From contig JAPDOI010000290.1 in the NCBI GenBank assembly GCA_029168955.1, positions 558,001 to 622,000 on the forward strand: a stretch of DNA of 64,000 nt. Direction: 5' to 3'. The notes under the pieces are model-generated. The model worked only from the letters and a program-made list of their open reading frames with translations, was not told the origin of the DNA and ran no database searches. The position numbers and the translations under genes are program-made. The DNA is from Aplectana chamaeleonis (Eukaryota; Nematoda; Chromadorea; Rhabditida; Cosmocercidae). Positions 35,491-46,436 of this stretch are shown here, piece by piece (within the stretch, counting starts at the first letter, position 1; each line of letters begins with the position of its first letter).

Positions 35491-37100
35491 TTACAGAGTT
35501 CCCGTACAGTTATTCTGTTCTGTTTCTCTCTTTGGTTCTAGTGATGAAAAATGCTTCCCAAGAGCATTTGCTGCCTCCTTCCCTGATTTGAAGACTCCAT
35601 CTTCAAACTCAATCGTGGAATTGTCGGCGGAGGTGAACTTTCCGGAGATCCTTTTCAAGGCCTTCCACGTTGCTGCTGCATCATTTCTGAAGTTCATCTT
35701 CTCAGTGAACTTTTCCCAAGTTTCCTTCTTGTGCCTGTCAAGGTCGTTCCTGATCTCATCATCCAGCGCAGCGATGTCTGGGTCAAGATGATTTGCGGCT
35801 CTCTTTGCGTCCCTTGTCCTTATCTTCTGCAGTGTTTCCCTGGTGACATTGGGAAAGAAGGTCTTAACGCGGCCTTCAGGGATCGCAGCTTTCATAGCGT
35901 TCAAGATAGCATCAGATAGGTGGCGCTCCTTCTGGTGTACATCGCCATTCCACGGATAATCAGCCGCTTGGCGGAGCGCAACCTCCCTAAACAGGCTCCA
36001 GTCTGCAAGGCCTAAATTAAGATAAGAACGATGACGAACACCTGTATAGGGAGCAAGAGAGTTAGAGAGATCAATATCGACAAAGACAGGGATGTGATCG
36101 CTGGAAAGAGTTGTGGATGTCGACCAAGAGCAGGCATTAGAGAGATTGGAAGAGACGAGGAGATGTCTGGGCTAGATGATCGGCCGTTGGCAGGGAGACG
36201 AGTGGGCTGGCCATCGTTTAAGATAACCAGATCGCACTCCTCCGCCCATTCTTCGACGTCACCTCCTCTAGCATCAGAATCAAGCGACGAGCAGAACGTG
36301 TGCGCATTGAAGTCACCCGCAAAGACAATTGAGGGAGAAAGAGAGCAGTCATACAGCTGCTTGAGAAGGGGGGATAGGATTGTATGTTGAGGGACAAGAG
36401 GAAGAAGGAGGGATATATATATTAAAAAGAGAAAGTGGTGTTTTAAGAGGTAGATGGATGGGGGATGTACTCGAGAGTGCCATCCACTGGAGTGTTTGGA
36501 ATAATGTGAGAGGGAAGAGAGGACAGAACAAAAGTAGAGACTCCGCCTCCTTGAGATGACCTGGGAGTATGATATGCAGTATAGCCCGGGATGTTTGGAT
36601 GTCTAGAGGTAGCAGAGGGAGAGAGTTTGGTCTCCTGGACCATGATAACATCCGGGTGATGAGTACGGGCAAAGAGAGATAATTCAGAAAGCTTGGTCCG
36701 AAGGCCGTTTAGATTGATGTGTACAATAGATAGGGGGCGGTTGGTAGATGAGGAATTTGAGTTACTGGAGGCGGAGCACACAATACAACGAAAGGAAGAA
36801 TCGTGGTGCCTCACAGAACTGAGACCCGAACAAGAGAAGTGCACCCACCTTTCGCATCCAAAACATTGGACGCTGGTTCCATACCAATTGACATCTCTGC
36901 CGCATGTGGCACATTGGTACTTCTTCTTCTTCGCGGGTCCTGGATTCCTTTCGACGCCGGCCATTTGTAGAAGAATCCTCAGGAGAGCTGCAGCCAGCCA
37001 GCACCTCTCCCATGACAAAAACCCTCTCCGCGGAGGGATTGACGTCGGTTTGCACGGAGGTGATCTTCTTTCCTCCACACTGCCACGGCACGAACGTACG
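35491..37100 (-). pseudogene. H 2A-like motif, PHD finger, endonuclease and linker
   Basis: GVERNPGP is at 36935-36958, followed by the PHD finger and the start of the endonuclease in one frame to 36443. Frame changes then occur at a G-run near 36460, at a G-run near 36370 and near 36163. The linker is open from 35904 to 35491. Compared with G, most of these differences are single-base changes in homopolymers. GDFNAH and SDHIPVF are conserved in the DNA. Confidence 0.88.
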
Positions 37101-37113
37101 ACATCTCGGCAGC

Positions 37114-38205
37114 GGTGAAAGCACTCCACCCTGGGGAACACCACTAAGGACTGCAAAGGGAGAGGAGAACGTACTGTTAAGCCGGACTCTGAAATTTTTG
37201 CCCGTGAGAAAAGCACGAATCCAAGCCACTATACGCGGATGGATACCCACTATTTCTAGTTTGTTTACTAATTTGCGATGAGAAACTCTGTCAAACGCCT
37301 TGGAAAAATCGAGGTAAATAACATCCACACCAACATCATTGTCCAGTCCACTCTTCAAGTGATTGCAGCATCGCCGAAATTGTGGATTTACCCTTTTGGA
37401 AACCATGTTGGTGCTCCGAGATGATGGAGTGCTCCTCCAGATGAGTCATAATTCTTTTCTTCAATACTTTTTCAAAAAGTCTTGCAAAAATAGATGTGAT
37501 ACTGATAGGCCGGTAATCGTTGGGATCAGAAAATGGCTTCTTCTTTGGTATAGGAGTAACAAAGGATGTACGCCATCTACTCGGAACATCTCCACGCATA
37601 AAACTCAGGTTGAAAATGTGTGCAAGCGGGCTAACTATGATATCAATCACCTTTTTAATGAAACATAATGGTATGTGATCCGGCGTGTCAGAAAACCAAT
37701 TAGGCCGTTTGGCTAGTAGCTCCAACGATTCCCCGGGGTGAAACCATACAGAGTCAGGCATAACAGGAAAAAGAGAAGGACTAACACTCTCATCCAAGTC
37801 AGTATCTTCAAGGAATGATTTCTTAAACATATTTGCCAGAAGTTGAACTTTTTGGCCATCTTCCACTGCACTGGAACCATCCTCTCTCACAAGACATCCA
37901 ACCTGAGATTTATTTTTGAGTTTCGAATTAAGTAATCTGTAGAATGAATTTTTATTTTTAGACTCGATAACTTTCCTTTCCTTATTACTATTATACTTCT
38001 TCAAACGTTCTTCAAATAGTGCCGCAACTCTTTTGTATTCGCACCTATCCTCAGCCTTGTTACTACTATTTGCCATGTTCCAGGCTTGAGATTTCCTGTG
38101 AGAGAGATTTTCCAAGTGCTCAGGGAGGTATGCCTTCTTCGTACACCAGACTAATCGGTACAAATAAATCAATGGTGTGGTCAAGAATAGAAAGAAAGAG
38201 TTCAT
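37114..38205 (-). pseudogene. K reverse transcriptase, fingers/palm before H insertion
   Basis: 38205-37336 carries the linker and RT fingers (PDHIPLCFIKKVIDIIVSPLAHIFNLSF, RTSFVTPIPKKK, DYRPISITSIFARLFEKVL, HQHGFQKGKSTISAMLQ). A frame change near 37380 leads to 37406-37135 with VIYLDFSKAFDRVSH and VLSGVPQGGVLSP. H is inserted exactly at this GVLSP motif. Confidence 0.88.
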
Positions 38206-38500
38206 ATTTAGCTTCCACAGTATCCACGGTACTCAGTGAGCCGTACCAATCCACACTATCCAGGTATTCATTTATACAAGCAAAATCCGCTTTACTGTAT
38301 ACTCTATTGTAAATTTTCGTATCAGAGGCCTCGGTATGAACGTTTAGCTCGAAAACTATAGAAGCATGGTCACTAGTGCCCAATGGAGCCATAGTATCCA
38401 CTTCTGCAGTTACCGTGTGTTGTGAGACATACTTACAGGCTTGTACTGCCACACCCTTGGATGGTGTGACGGTTTGGAGAAGGTTGAAATACGCATAATA
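38120..38500 (-). pseudogene. K endonuclease C-terminus
   Basis: The frame 38452-38120 has LGTSDHASIVFELNV, the end of an APE-type endonuclease, and then the RT linker. The start is lost near the border with D. Confidence 0.7.
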
Positions 38501-38579
38501 GAGGGGGGGGAGAGAAATTCCGTACCCACGTCAAAATATGGTCTTCTTCTTCTTCTTTGCAGCCACATAGAGGGTTTTG

Positions 38580-40400
38580 TCATAGGCGGAGGAGCTGGGC
38601 GACCAGTAGTGGATTCGTCCATAGGTCCATTGGTGTCAGCGTGGTAGGTCTCTCCGGACAGTTGAATAAATGTGCGGTATCATGGCCGACGATACCGCAG
38701 TCCGGGCACACATCAGATTTGCTGCTGTCAATCTTGCTGACATAAGACATTAGCATTGTAGAGTGACCACAGCGTAATGATGCGAGCGTGCATCTCGCCC
38801 TTCTTCCGAGTTGAGACTCAGAGGTGCAGACGGGGGGCGGTATATCTCCTAGTATAGGATTTATGGCCACCTTCACAAGATGACACCGTACGAACTTGGT
38901 GTGCTCCTCGCGCAAAAGACGGAGTCGTTCTTGCTGTGAGTCGTGCCATCTTTGCAAATTGACTTTGTTTGGAGCATCGGCGAATGGCTTTCTTATACTT
39001 CTCTCTCTCACGGGGTTTAACACTCTCCACGACGGGTGATTTGGTTGCTTTATAATGTTAATGCGGAATTGCTGGGCCTGGAGCTGACAGTGCTCCTTCA
39101 CTGGTAATAGACGGGTCTCAGCATGCAGGTGCTCGATTGGGGAACTCCTTGCACATCCGGTGGCGATAAGGAGAGCAGCATTTTGTACTCGTTGCATCTT
39201 TTTCCAGGAGGATTCTGAGACGAGATGCTGCCAAACCGGTGCGGCGTACTCCAGGGCGGGCTGCAGAATTGCCTTATACGTTGTGAGTATAGTCTCCTTG
39301 CTGCTACCCCACGAAGTGCCGCCCAGGGCCCTGAGAACGTTGAGCTTAGCTTTAACGACTGCCTGCTTCTGCTCGGTATTCTTATGAAACTTGAGTGACG
39401 GATCGAGCACAAGACCGAGCAGCTTTGGAAAGCGAGCAGCAGGCAAACGGTCTCCATCCCACACGACATCAGGATGAGCGCTGTGCTCGGATGGGTCCGT
39501 CGTGAGAACGGACACTGACGACTTGGCTGCAGAGATACTTAGCATCTTGCGGTCGAAAAAGCTCTTCAGTGTGATCAGGTACTCGTTGATCTTATTGGCG
39601 GCCACCTGTAAGTCCCGATCTCGACACATGATTGTTATGTCATCGGCATACGCGACGACCTTGATGTCCTGTGGAGGCTCAGGCATATCTTCGAGGTACA
39701 GATTGAAGAGGGCTGGCGATAGAACTCCGCCCTGAGGGACTCCAGCTGCCATAGGAATACTGTTGGAGATATGGTTCTGAAACATGACTCTTGCCCGCCG
39801 ACCTTTAATAAAGGCCGATATCCAGCGCTTCTGCCAAGATGGTATTGACGACTCCAGAATGTTGCTTGACAGGACTCCAAGGTTAACCGTATCAAATGCC
39901 TTGGTGAGATCCAACGCAACAGCTACAGTTCTCAATGGCTTGTTAAAGTTGAACCCGTCGATAGCATAGCTGGTAATTTCTAGCAACGCCGTAGTTGTGG
40001 AATGTAGCCTCCTGAACCCATGTTGAAACAACTGCTTCTCGTTGTGCTCCGCTAGATCCTTGACAATGAGCTTTTCGGCCACCTTGGCGAAAGGTGACAT
40101 CAAGCTAATGGGACGATATCCCTTTACTGATGACTGAGGTTTGCCAGGCTTGGGCAACGGGATGACGTTGGCTGTCTTCCAGTTTTGCGGAATAGTGCAA
40201 GAGCTAAACGAAGTGTTAATCATATCAACGATGAGCGGAAGGATCTCAGTCGGGAGTTTCTTCAGTACAGCAGGACAAATGCCGTCCGGACCGACAGCTT
40301 TGGAGTTCCGCATGTCCTTTATAATCTTCTCTATTTGCGCCACAGTGAACGCATCGGCCGTGCTCATGAGCGGGAGGCGGCACAGCTCTCTTACTGTCAC
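38580..40400 (-). pseudogene. D reverse transcriptase and zinc tail, 606 intact codons
   Basis: The longest uninterrupted frame through RT and tail in this window: MTVRELCRLPLM, AVGPDGICPAVLKKLP, GYRPISLMSPFAKVAEKL, LDLTKAFDTVNLG, AAGVPQGGVLSPALFNLYLED, YADDITIM, the thumb, then CPDCGIVGHDTAHLFNC and a TGA after LLRL. Catalytic residues look intact. The 5' part of its ORF is separated by insertion G at 40403, so no full protein can be made. Confidence 0.92.
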
Positions 40401-40439
40401 TCTTCTTCTTCTTCTTTGCAGCCACAGAGAGGGGTTCTG

Positions 40440-42173
40440 TCATAGGTTCAGAAACTCGGCCACTAGCACTGGGTTCGTCCACAGATCCATTGTCGTCAAT
40501 GTAGTCGGTCTTTTCGGGCAATTGAACAGGTGCGCAGTAGTATGCCCTTGACTACCGCAATCAGGACACTCGTCAGGTTTGCTGTTGTCAATCCTATGCA
40601 AGTATGACATAAGCATGGGGAGTGTCCACAGCGTAACGATGCAAGGGTGCACCTGGCACGCCTGCCAAGTTCCATCTCTGTCTCGGAGACCTTTGGAGGT
40701 GCGACTCCCAGGATGGGGTTTATGGCAACTCTGTTCAAGTGTTCGTTCACGAATCGGGTATGCTCCGCGCGCAAGAGACGGAGGCGTTCTTGTTGTGCTT
40801 CAGTCCATCTCTGCACATCTACTTTCGACGGAGCATCAGCGAAAGGCTTTCTGATACATCTCTCTCTCACCGGGTTTAGTACTCTTCGCGAAGGATGATT
40901 CGGCTGCTTCACGATGTTAATGTACATTTGTTGCGCCTGGAGTTGGCAGTGGTCTCTAACTGGCAATATGCGAGCTTCGGCGTGTAAGTGCTCTATTGGA
41001 GAGCTTTGAGAACAGCCTGTTGCAATTCGCAGAGCACAATTTTGGACGCGCTGCAGCTTGGACCAAGAGGTGTCCGACACGATGTGCTGCCAGACTGGCG
41101 CAGCATACTCCAAGGCGGGTTGCACAATAGCCTTATACGTGGTCAGGATCGTTTCTTTATTGCATCCCCAGGACGTTCCACCGAGAGCACGCAGGACGTT
41201 GAGTCTTGTTTTCACTGTGGCTTGCTTCTGCTCAGTGTTCTTATGAAACTTCAGCAGAAGCATCCAACACGAGTCCAAGCAGCTTGGGGAATCGGGTGGC
41301 CTGCAATTGAGTTTCGTCCCATTTAACCATAGGATGGGCACTGTGCTCTGCATTATCAGTGGAAAAGACGGTGACGGACGATTTGGAGGCAGAGACTGTG
41401 AGCATTTTGCGATCGAAGAAACATTTCAACTCGATCAAGTAGTCATTGATCTTACTGGTGGCTACCTTAATGTCGCGATCTCGGCACAGAATAGTAATAT
41501 CATCCGCGTATGCAACGACCTTGATGTCTTGAGGGGGAACGGGCAGATCTTCTAGATATAAACTGAAAAGTGCAGGCGATAAAACTCCTCCTTGAGGGAC
41601 ACCAGCGGCGATGGGGATGCTATTGGAAACATGTCCCTGGAATAGCACATTTGCCCGACGTCCTTTAGTGAAGGCAGTTATCCACCGCTTCTGCCATGGC
41701 TTGATGGTAGACTTCAACAGACTCTCTGATAGTAGGCCTAGATTGACAGTGTCAAATGCCTTTGTTAAGTCGAGGGCCACACCAACAGTACGTTGGGGTT
41801 TCATGGCATTGAAGCCGTCCAGCACATAGCTCACAATTTCCAACAAGGCCGTAGTGGTGGAATGTAATTTACGGAAACCATGTTGGTGCTGCTGTTGGCT
41901 GTTATGCTCGGCAAGCTCCTCCACAACCAGTTTTTCGGCAATTTTGGCGATGGGTGAGAGCAGACTGATCGGCCGGTACCCTTTAGCCGTGGATGGTGAC
42001 TTTCCCGGCTTCGGCAGTGGAATAACACGAGCCACTTTCCAATTTTGGGGTAAAATGCATGTACGAAACGATGTATTTATGACGTCGGCAATAAAGGGCA
42101 GTAGTTCACTGGGCAGTCTCTTCAGGACTGCAGGGCTCAAACCGTCTGGCCCTAATGCCTTCGAGTTGCTCAT
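40440..42173 (-). pseudogene. G reverse transcriptase and zinc tail
   Basis: 42173-41241 (310 codons) has ALGPDGLSPAVLKRLP to intact YADDITIL and FPKLLGLVLD. A small rearrangement at about 41252-41265 (CAGCAGAAGCATCC against CAACGAAGGATCC in H) shifts the frame. 41353-40496 continues the thumb, and another change near 40617 (one G fewer than H) leads into the tail 40652-40440 with CPDCGSQGHTTAHLFNC. Confidence 0.9.
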
Positions 42174-42257
42174 CTCCCTTTATCGCCTTCTCGACCTGTG
42201 CAGGCGTGACTGCATCATCTACATCCATGAGAGGCAACTTACAGAGTTCCCGTACAG

Positions 42258-43392
42258 TTATTCTGTTCTGTTTCTCTCTTTTGGTTCTAGTGATGAAAAA
42301 TGCTTCCCAAGAGCATTTGCGGCCTCCTTCCCTGATTTGAAGACTCCATCTTCAAACTCAATCGTGGAATTGTCGGCGGAGGTGAACTTTCCGGAGATCC
42401 TTTTCAAGGCCTTCCACGTTGCTGCTGCATCATTTCTGAAGTTCATCTTCTCAGTGAACTTTTCCCAAGTTTCCTTCTTGTGCCTGTCAAGGTCGTTCCT
42501 GATCTCATCATCCAGCGCAGCGATGTCTGGAGTCAAGATGATTTGCGGCTCTCTTTGCGTCCCTTGTCCTTATCTTCTGCAGTGTCTCACTGGTGACATT
42601 GGGAAAGAAGGTCTTGACCCGACCTTCAGGGATCGCAGCTTTCATCGCCTTCAAGATAGCATCAGATAGGTGGCGTTCCTTCTGGTGTACATCGCCATTC
42701 CACGGATAATCAGCCGCTTGGCGGAGCGCAACCTCCCTGAACAGGCTCCAGTCTGCAAGGCCTAAATTAAGATAAGAACGATGACGAACACCTGTATAGG
42801 GAGCAAGAGAGTTAGAGAGATCAATATCGACAAAGACAGGGATGTGATCGCTGGAAAGAGTTGTGGATGTCGACCAAGAGCAGACATTAGAGAGATTGGA
42901 AGAGACGAGGGAAATGTCTGGGCTAGATGATCGGCCGTTGGCAGGGAGACGAGTGGGCTGGCCATCGTTTAAGATAACCAGATCGCACTCCTCCGCCCAT
43001 TCTTCGACGTCACCTCCTCTAGCATCAGAATCAAGCGACGAGCAGAACGTGTGCGCATTAAAGTCACCCGCAAAGACAATTGAGGGAGAAAGAGAGCAGT
43101 CATACAGCTGCTTGAGAAGGGGAATAGGATTGTATGTTGAGGGACAAGAGGAAGAAGGAGGGATATATATATTAAAAAGAGAAAGTGGTGTTTTAAGAGG
43201 TAGATGGATGGGGATGTACTCGAGAGTGCCATCCACTGGAGTGTTTGGAATAATGTGAGAGGGAAGAGAGGACAGAACAAAAGTAGAGACTCCGCCTCCT
43301 TGAGATGACCTGGGAGTATGATATGCAGTATAGCCCGGGATGTTTGGATGTCTAGAGGTAGCAGAGGGAGAGAGTTTGGTCTCCTGGACCAT
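42258..43392 (-). pseudogene. G endonuclease and linker
   Basis: 43392-42508 is 294 codons: MVQETKLS, GGGVSTFVLSSLPSHIIPNTP, SIVFAGDFNAHTFCSSL, SSPDISLVSSNLSN, SDHIPVFVDIDLS and the linker RVKTFFPNVTSETLQKIRTRDAKRAANHLD. A one-base insertion near 42531 (GTCTGGAGTC) breaks it, and 42536-42258 continues. The endonuclease motifs are intact. Confidence 0.9.
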
Positions 43393-43558
43393 GATAACAT
43401 CCGGGTGATGAGTACGGGCAAAGAGAGATAATTCAGAAAGCTTGGTCCGAAGGCCGTTTAGATTGATGTGTACAATAGATAGGGGCGGTTGGTAGATGAG
43501 GAATTGGAGTTACTGGAGGCGGAGCACACAATACAACGAAAGGAAGAATCGTGGTGCC

Positions 43559-43840
43559 TCACAGAACTGGAGACCCGAACAAGAGAAGTGCACTCCACCT
43601 TTCGCATCCAAAACATTGGACGCTGGTTCCATACCAATTGACATCTCTGCCGCATGTGGCACATGGGTACTTCTTCTTCTTCGCGGGTCCTGGATTCCTT
43701 TCGACGCCGGCCATTTGTAGAAGAATCCTCAGGAGAGCTGCAGCCAGCCAGCACCTCTCCCATGACAAAAACCCTCTCCGCGGAGGGATTGACGTCGGTT
43801 TGCACGGAGGTGATCTTCTTTCCTCCACACTGCCACGGCA
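43559..43840 (-). pseudogene. G 2A-like motif and PHD finger
   Basis: GVERNPGP is at 43685-43708, followed by CATCGRDVNW...CFGCERW. The finger is broken by one extra base near 43595 (GCACTCCACC against GCACCCACC). The open frame runs backwards into D through the 76-nt patch without ATG. Confidence 0.85.
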
Positions 43841-43855
43841 CGAACGTACGACATC

Positions 43856-43931
43856 TCCGTCTTGAAATTCAACTGTTCTGTGAATTTTTCCCACTGTTCT
43901 TTCTTGTGCTGGTCGAGATCTTTTCTGATCT
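43856..43931 (-). repeat. 76-nt duplicate of D sequence at the 5' end of G
   Basis: It is identical to 44106-44181, in the same orientation. It joins the 5' end of G on one side and the target-site duplication on the other. Confidence 0.95.
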
Positions 43932-45500
43932 GTCACTCTATTTTGCGGACCTCGCCTTGTACTCGTGACGAAGAAACTTTTACCGAGAGAGTAGGCGGCT
44001 TCCTTTCCTGACTTGAAAACGTTATTACCGAACTCAATAGTGGAGATGGTGGCTGGCGAGCTCTTTCCCGATAGTTTCCGAAGCACCTTCCAAGTAGCTC
44101 CACTGTCCGTCTTGAAATTCAACTGTTCTGTGAATTTTTCCCACTGTTCTTTCTTGTGCTGGTCGAGATCTTTTCTGATCTCACCATCCAGCTGAGCGAC
44201 GACAGGGTCTAGATGGTCAACTGCTCTTCTGGCATCTCTAGTCCTGATTTTCTGAAGAATTTCTCTGGTGACGTTTGGATAGAACGTCTTAACTCGGCCA
44301 ACAGGGATAGCCGCCTTCATGGCCCTGCGAATTGCATCAGATAAGTGATGCTCCTTCTGGTGCACATTGCCATTCCACGGGTAATCAGCCGCTAGGCGTA
44401 GCGCAACCTCACTGAACAGGCACCAGTCTGCTTGGCCTAAATTGAGATAAGAACGTTGACGAACACCAGAATAAGGAGCAAGAGAATTTGCGAGATCGAT
44501 GTGCACAAAGACGGGAACATGATCACTAGACAATGTTGTTGAGGTAGACCATGAGCAAGCGTTGGAAAGGTTGGACGAGATAAGAGTTATGTCTGTGCTA
44601 GAAGATCGGCCGTTGGCTGGGAGACGAGTGGGCTTACATCGTTTAAGATGACCAGGTCGCACTCCTCAGCCCATTCTCCGACTTCTTCTCCTCTAGCATC
44701 AGAACCAAGGGACGAGCAGAAGGTGTGGGCATTAAAGTCGCCCGCGAAAACAACTGATGATGAGAGGGAATAATCGTTGAGTTGTTTGAGAAGAGGAATG
44801 GGATTGTAGGGGGAGGGGCATGAGGTGGTAGGGGGAATATATATGTTGAAAAGAGAAAGGGGTGTTTTAAGAGGGAGATGGATTGGAAGGTACTCAAGAG
44901 TACCATCCGTGGGGGTGTTTGGTATGAGGTGGGAGGAGAGAGGATAAAACAAAGGTTGAAACTCCTCCGCCAAGAGCTGACCTTGGAGCATGGAAGGCAG
45001 TGTAGCCCGGGATATTAGGATGAGGATAGGTAGGGGATGGAGAGAGCTTGGTTTCTTGAACCATGATCACGTCTGGATGGTAAGTACGTGCGAAGAGAGA
45101 GAGCTCAGAAAGTTTAGTACGAAGGCCGTTGAGATTGATATGTACAATGGAAAGGGGGCGATTTGAGGAAGAGGAATCAGAGTTGGTAGGTGAAGAGCAT
45201 AAAACACAGCGAAAAGCAGAGGTATAATGCCTCACAGAACTGAGACCCGAACAGGAGAGATGCACCCACCTTTGGCATCCGGAACCACTGTACGCTGGTA
45301 TGTCTCCTGCTAACATCCTTGCCGCACGTGGCGCATAGGTCCTTCTGAGCGGGTCCAGGATTCCTCTCCACGCCGGCCCTTTGTAGGAGAATCCGAAGGA
45401 GAGCTGCGGCCGGCCAGCACCTCTCCCATGACAAAAACCCTCTCCGCGGAGGGGGTGACGTCGGTTTGCATAGAGGTGATCTTCTTTCCTCCACACTGCC
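43932..45500 (-). pseudogene. D 2A-like motif, PHD finger, endonuclease and linker
   Basis: GVERNPGP is at 45351-45374. A PHD-type finger follows but is damaged (CATCGKDVSRRHTSVQ then a frame change). The endonuclease is covered by frames at 45100-44587 with GDFNAH and SSTDITLIS. The piece 44662-43932 holds SSDHVPVFVHID and the linker VGRVKTFYPNVTREILQKIRTRDARRAVDHLDP up to the G insertion. Confidence 0.85.
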
Positions 45501-45542
45501 ACGGCGTGAACGTACGACATCTCGACAGCTCAAAATATGGTC

Positions 45543-46229
45543 CACGCAGAGTTTCAACCCCTTGGAGCAATTTGGAAAACGTTTGGCACACGCATCAAAT
45601 TTTATAGAAATCTAATAGTGGAAAATTTTGATGTGGATGCGAATTCTTTTTTGACATCCCTCTCCAGTACGTACGTTTATTCAGGCCAAATACATTTTTG
45701 CTCTCCAAAGTTCCAGGGAAGTAGCCCCCAGCATTTCTCTGAAGCATCTGAATACATCATTTCGTTGTATAAGTATGCGTTAACGAAATTTTTGAGTGTC
45801 GTATGTACAGTCGCGCTTGCGATGAGCTGGATTCGGTATTAAGTTTGCATTTGTGGGGAGGTTTCCCCGATTTTGGGCCAGGGGTTGGAACCCCGGAGTG
45901 TGAGAAATTTACAACGCATACGAGGATTCCGCCCACCCAGAGTTTCAAACCTTAGTACAGAATCGAGATATTTTTCAATTCAAAGATTTGCCATTTCACC
46001 AAAAACATTATTTATACACGTGCAGATCGCGACTGACATTGCAAAACCTGCAACGATTAAAGGGACGGGAGGAAAACGCGCTCCAGTGCCAAAATATTTT
46101 TCGCTCCCGAAGCTCCGTAACTGTACTCTTCTCTAACGGGGTCAATCCCTTTATGACACCGCGGGTGCCCAGCAGGCAAATGTTGCGTTGTAGGTTTACC
46201 AGCCTCGACAGAAAGTTCAAGTCGAAAAA
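45543..46229. other. Flank of D with dispersed repeat pieces, no gene
   Basis: 46030-46135 matches 32040-32180 in reverse complement; 46145-46205 matches 8120-8180 in reverse complement. If D inserted within K, K's upstream part should start at 45543. I cannot recognise it there. Confidence 0.45.
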
Positions 46230-46237
46230 AAAATGAC

Positions 46238-46428
46238 GGTGCTGTGTGGGAAGGGAGGGCACTGTAGTATCGCACTTGGCCACGCTCATTTTTCCGTGCC
46301 GCACTGACTCTCCTGATTTTGGCTGGGGAGGGAAACCCCTGGTAGGTGCTCAAATTCAGTGCGGCACGGTAAAATGAGCGGGGCCAAGTCCATTGCGGCA
46401 GAGCGCTCCCCCCTTCCCACATAGCACC
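46238..46428. mobile_element. 191-bp palindromic MITE with 8-bp duplication
   Basis: The left end GGTGCTGTGTGGGAAGGG and right end (reverse complement) GGTGCTATGTGGGAAGGG are inverted repeats. The duplication AAAATGAC flanks it at 46230-46237 and 46429-46436. The two halves are largely complementary (CACTTGGCCACGCTCATTTT and AAAATGAGCGGGGCCAAGT). The core resembles blocks in T2, T3, 32425-32480 and the right window edge. Confidence 0.8.
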
Positions 46429-46436
46429 AAAATGAC

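Larger units (their letters stand above)
33656..37113 (-). mobile_element. Retrotransposon H, full length, inserted in K
   Basis: 3,458 bp from 37113 (GCTGCCGAGATG on minus) to the GAA tail at 33656. It is flanked by the 12-bp duplication GGTGAAAGCACT (33644-33655 and 37114-37125). Its sequence is almost identical to G over its whole length. Confidence 0.95.
32598..38530 (-). mobile_element. K: CR1-like retrotransposon, split by H
   Basis: Minus-strand element in two pieces, about 38530-37114 and 33655-32598, giving about 2.5 kb without H. The 3' end (left) is AATAAATCAAATCAAATCAA, a short tandem ATCAA tail typical of CR1-group elements. The 5' part begins in the endonuclease (TSDHASIVFEL) and is either truncated or cut by element D at 38544. 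Confidence 0.85.
40404..43930 (-). mobile_element. Retrotransposon G, inserted in D, with a 76-nt copied 5' patch
   Basis: The element body is 43856-40404 (about 3.45 kb), with a 3' GAA tail at 40404. The duplication TGTCACTCT is at 40395-40403 and 43931-43939. Between the 5' end of the body (GAGATGTCG) and D lies a 76-nt segment identical to 44106-44181 of D. It is nearly identical to H. Confidence 0.93.
38544..45529 (-). mobile_element. Retrotransposon D, split by G
   Basis: Two pieces, 45529-43931 and 40403-38544, together 3.46 kb. It is flanked by the 13-bp duplication TCAAAATATGGTC (38531-38543 and 45530-45542). The 5' end reads GCTGTCGAGATGTCG. Confidence 0.95.

Noticed and set aside
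35107..35541. Antisense open frames of 60-270 codons across retrotransposon copies
   Set aside because: They mirror the RT and endonuclease coding strand and lack independent motifs.
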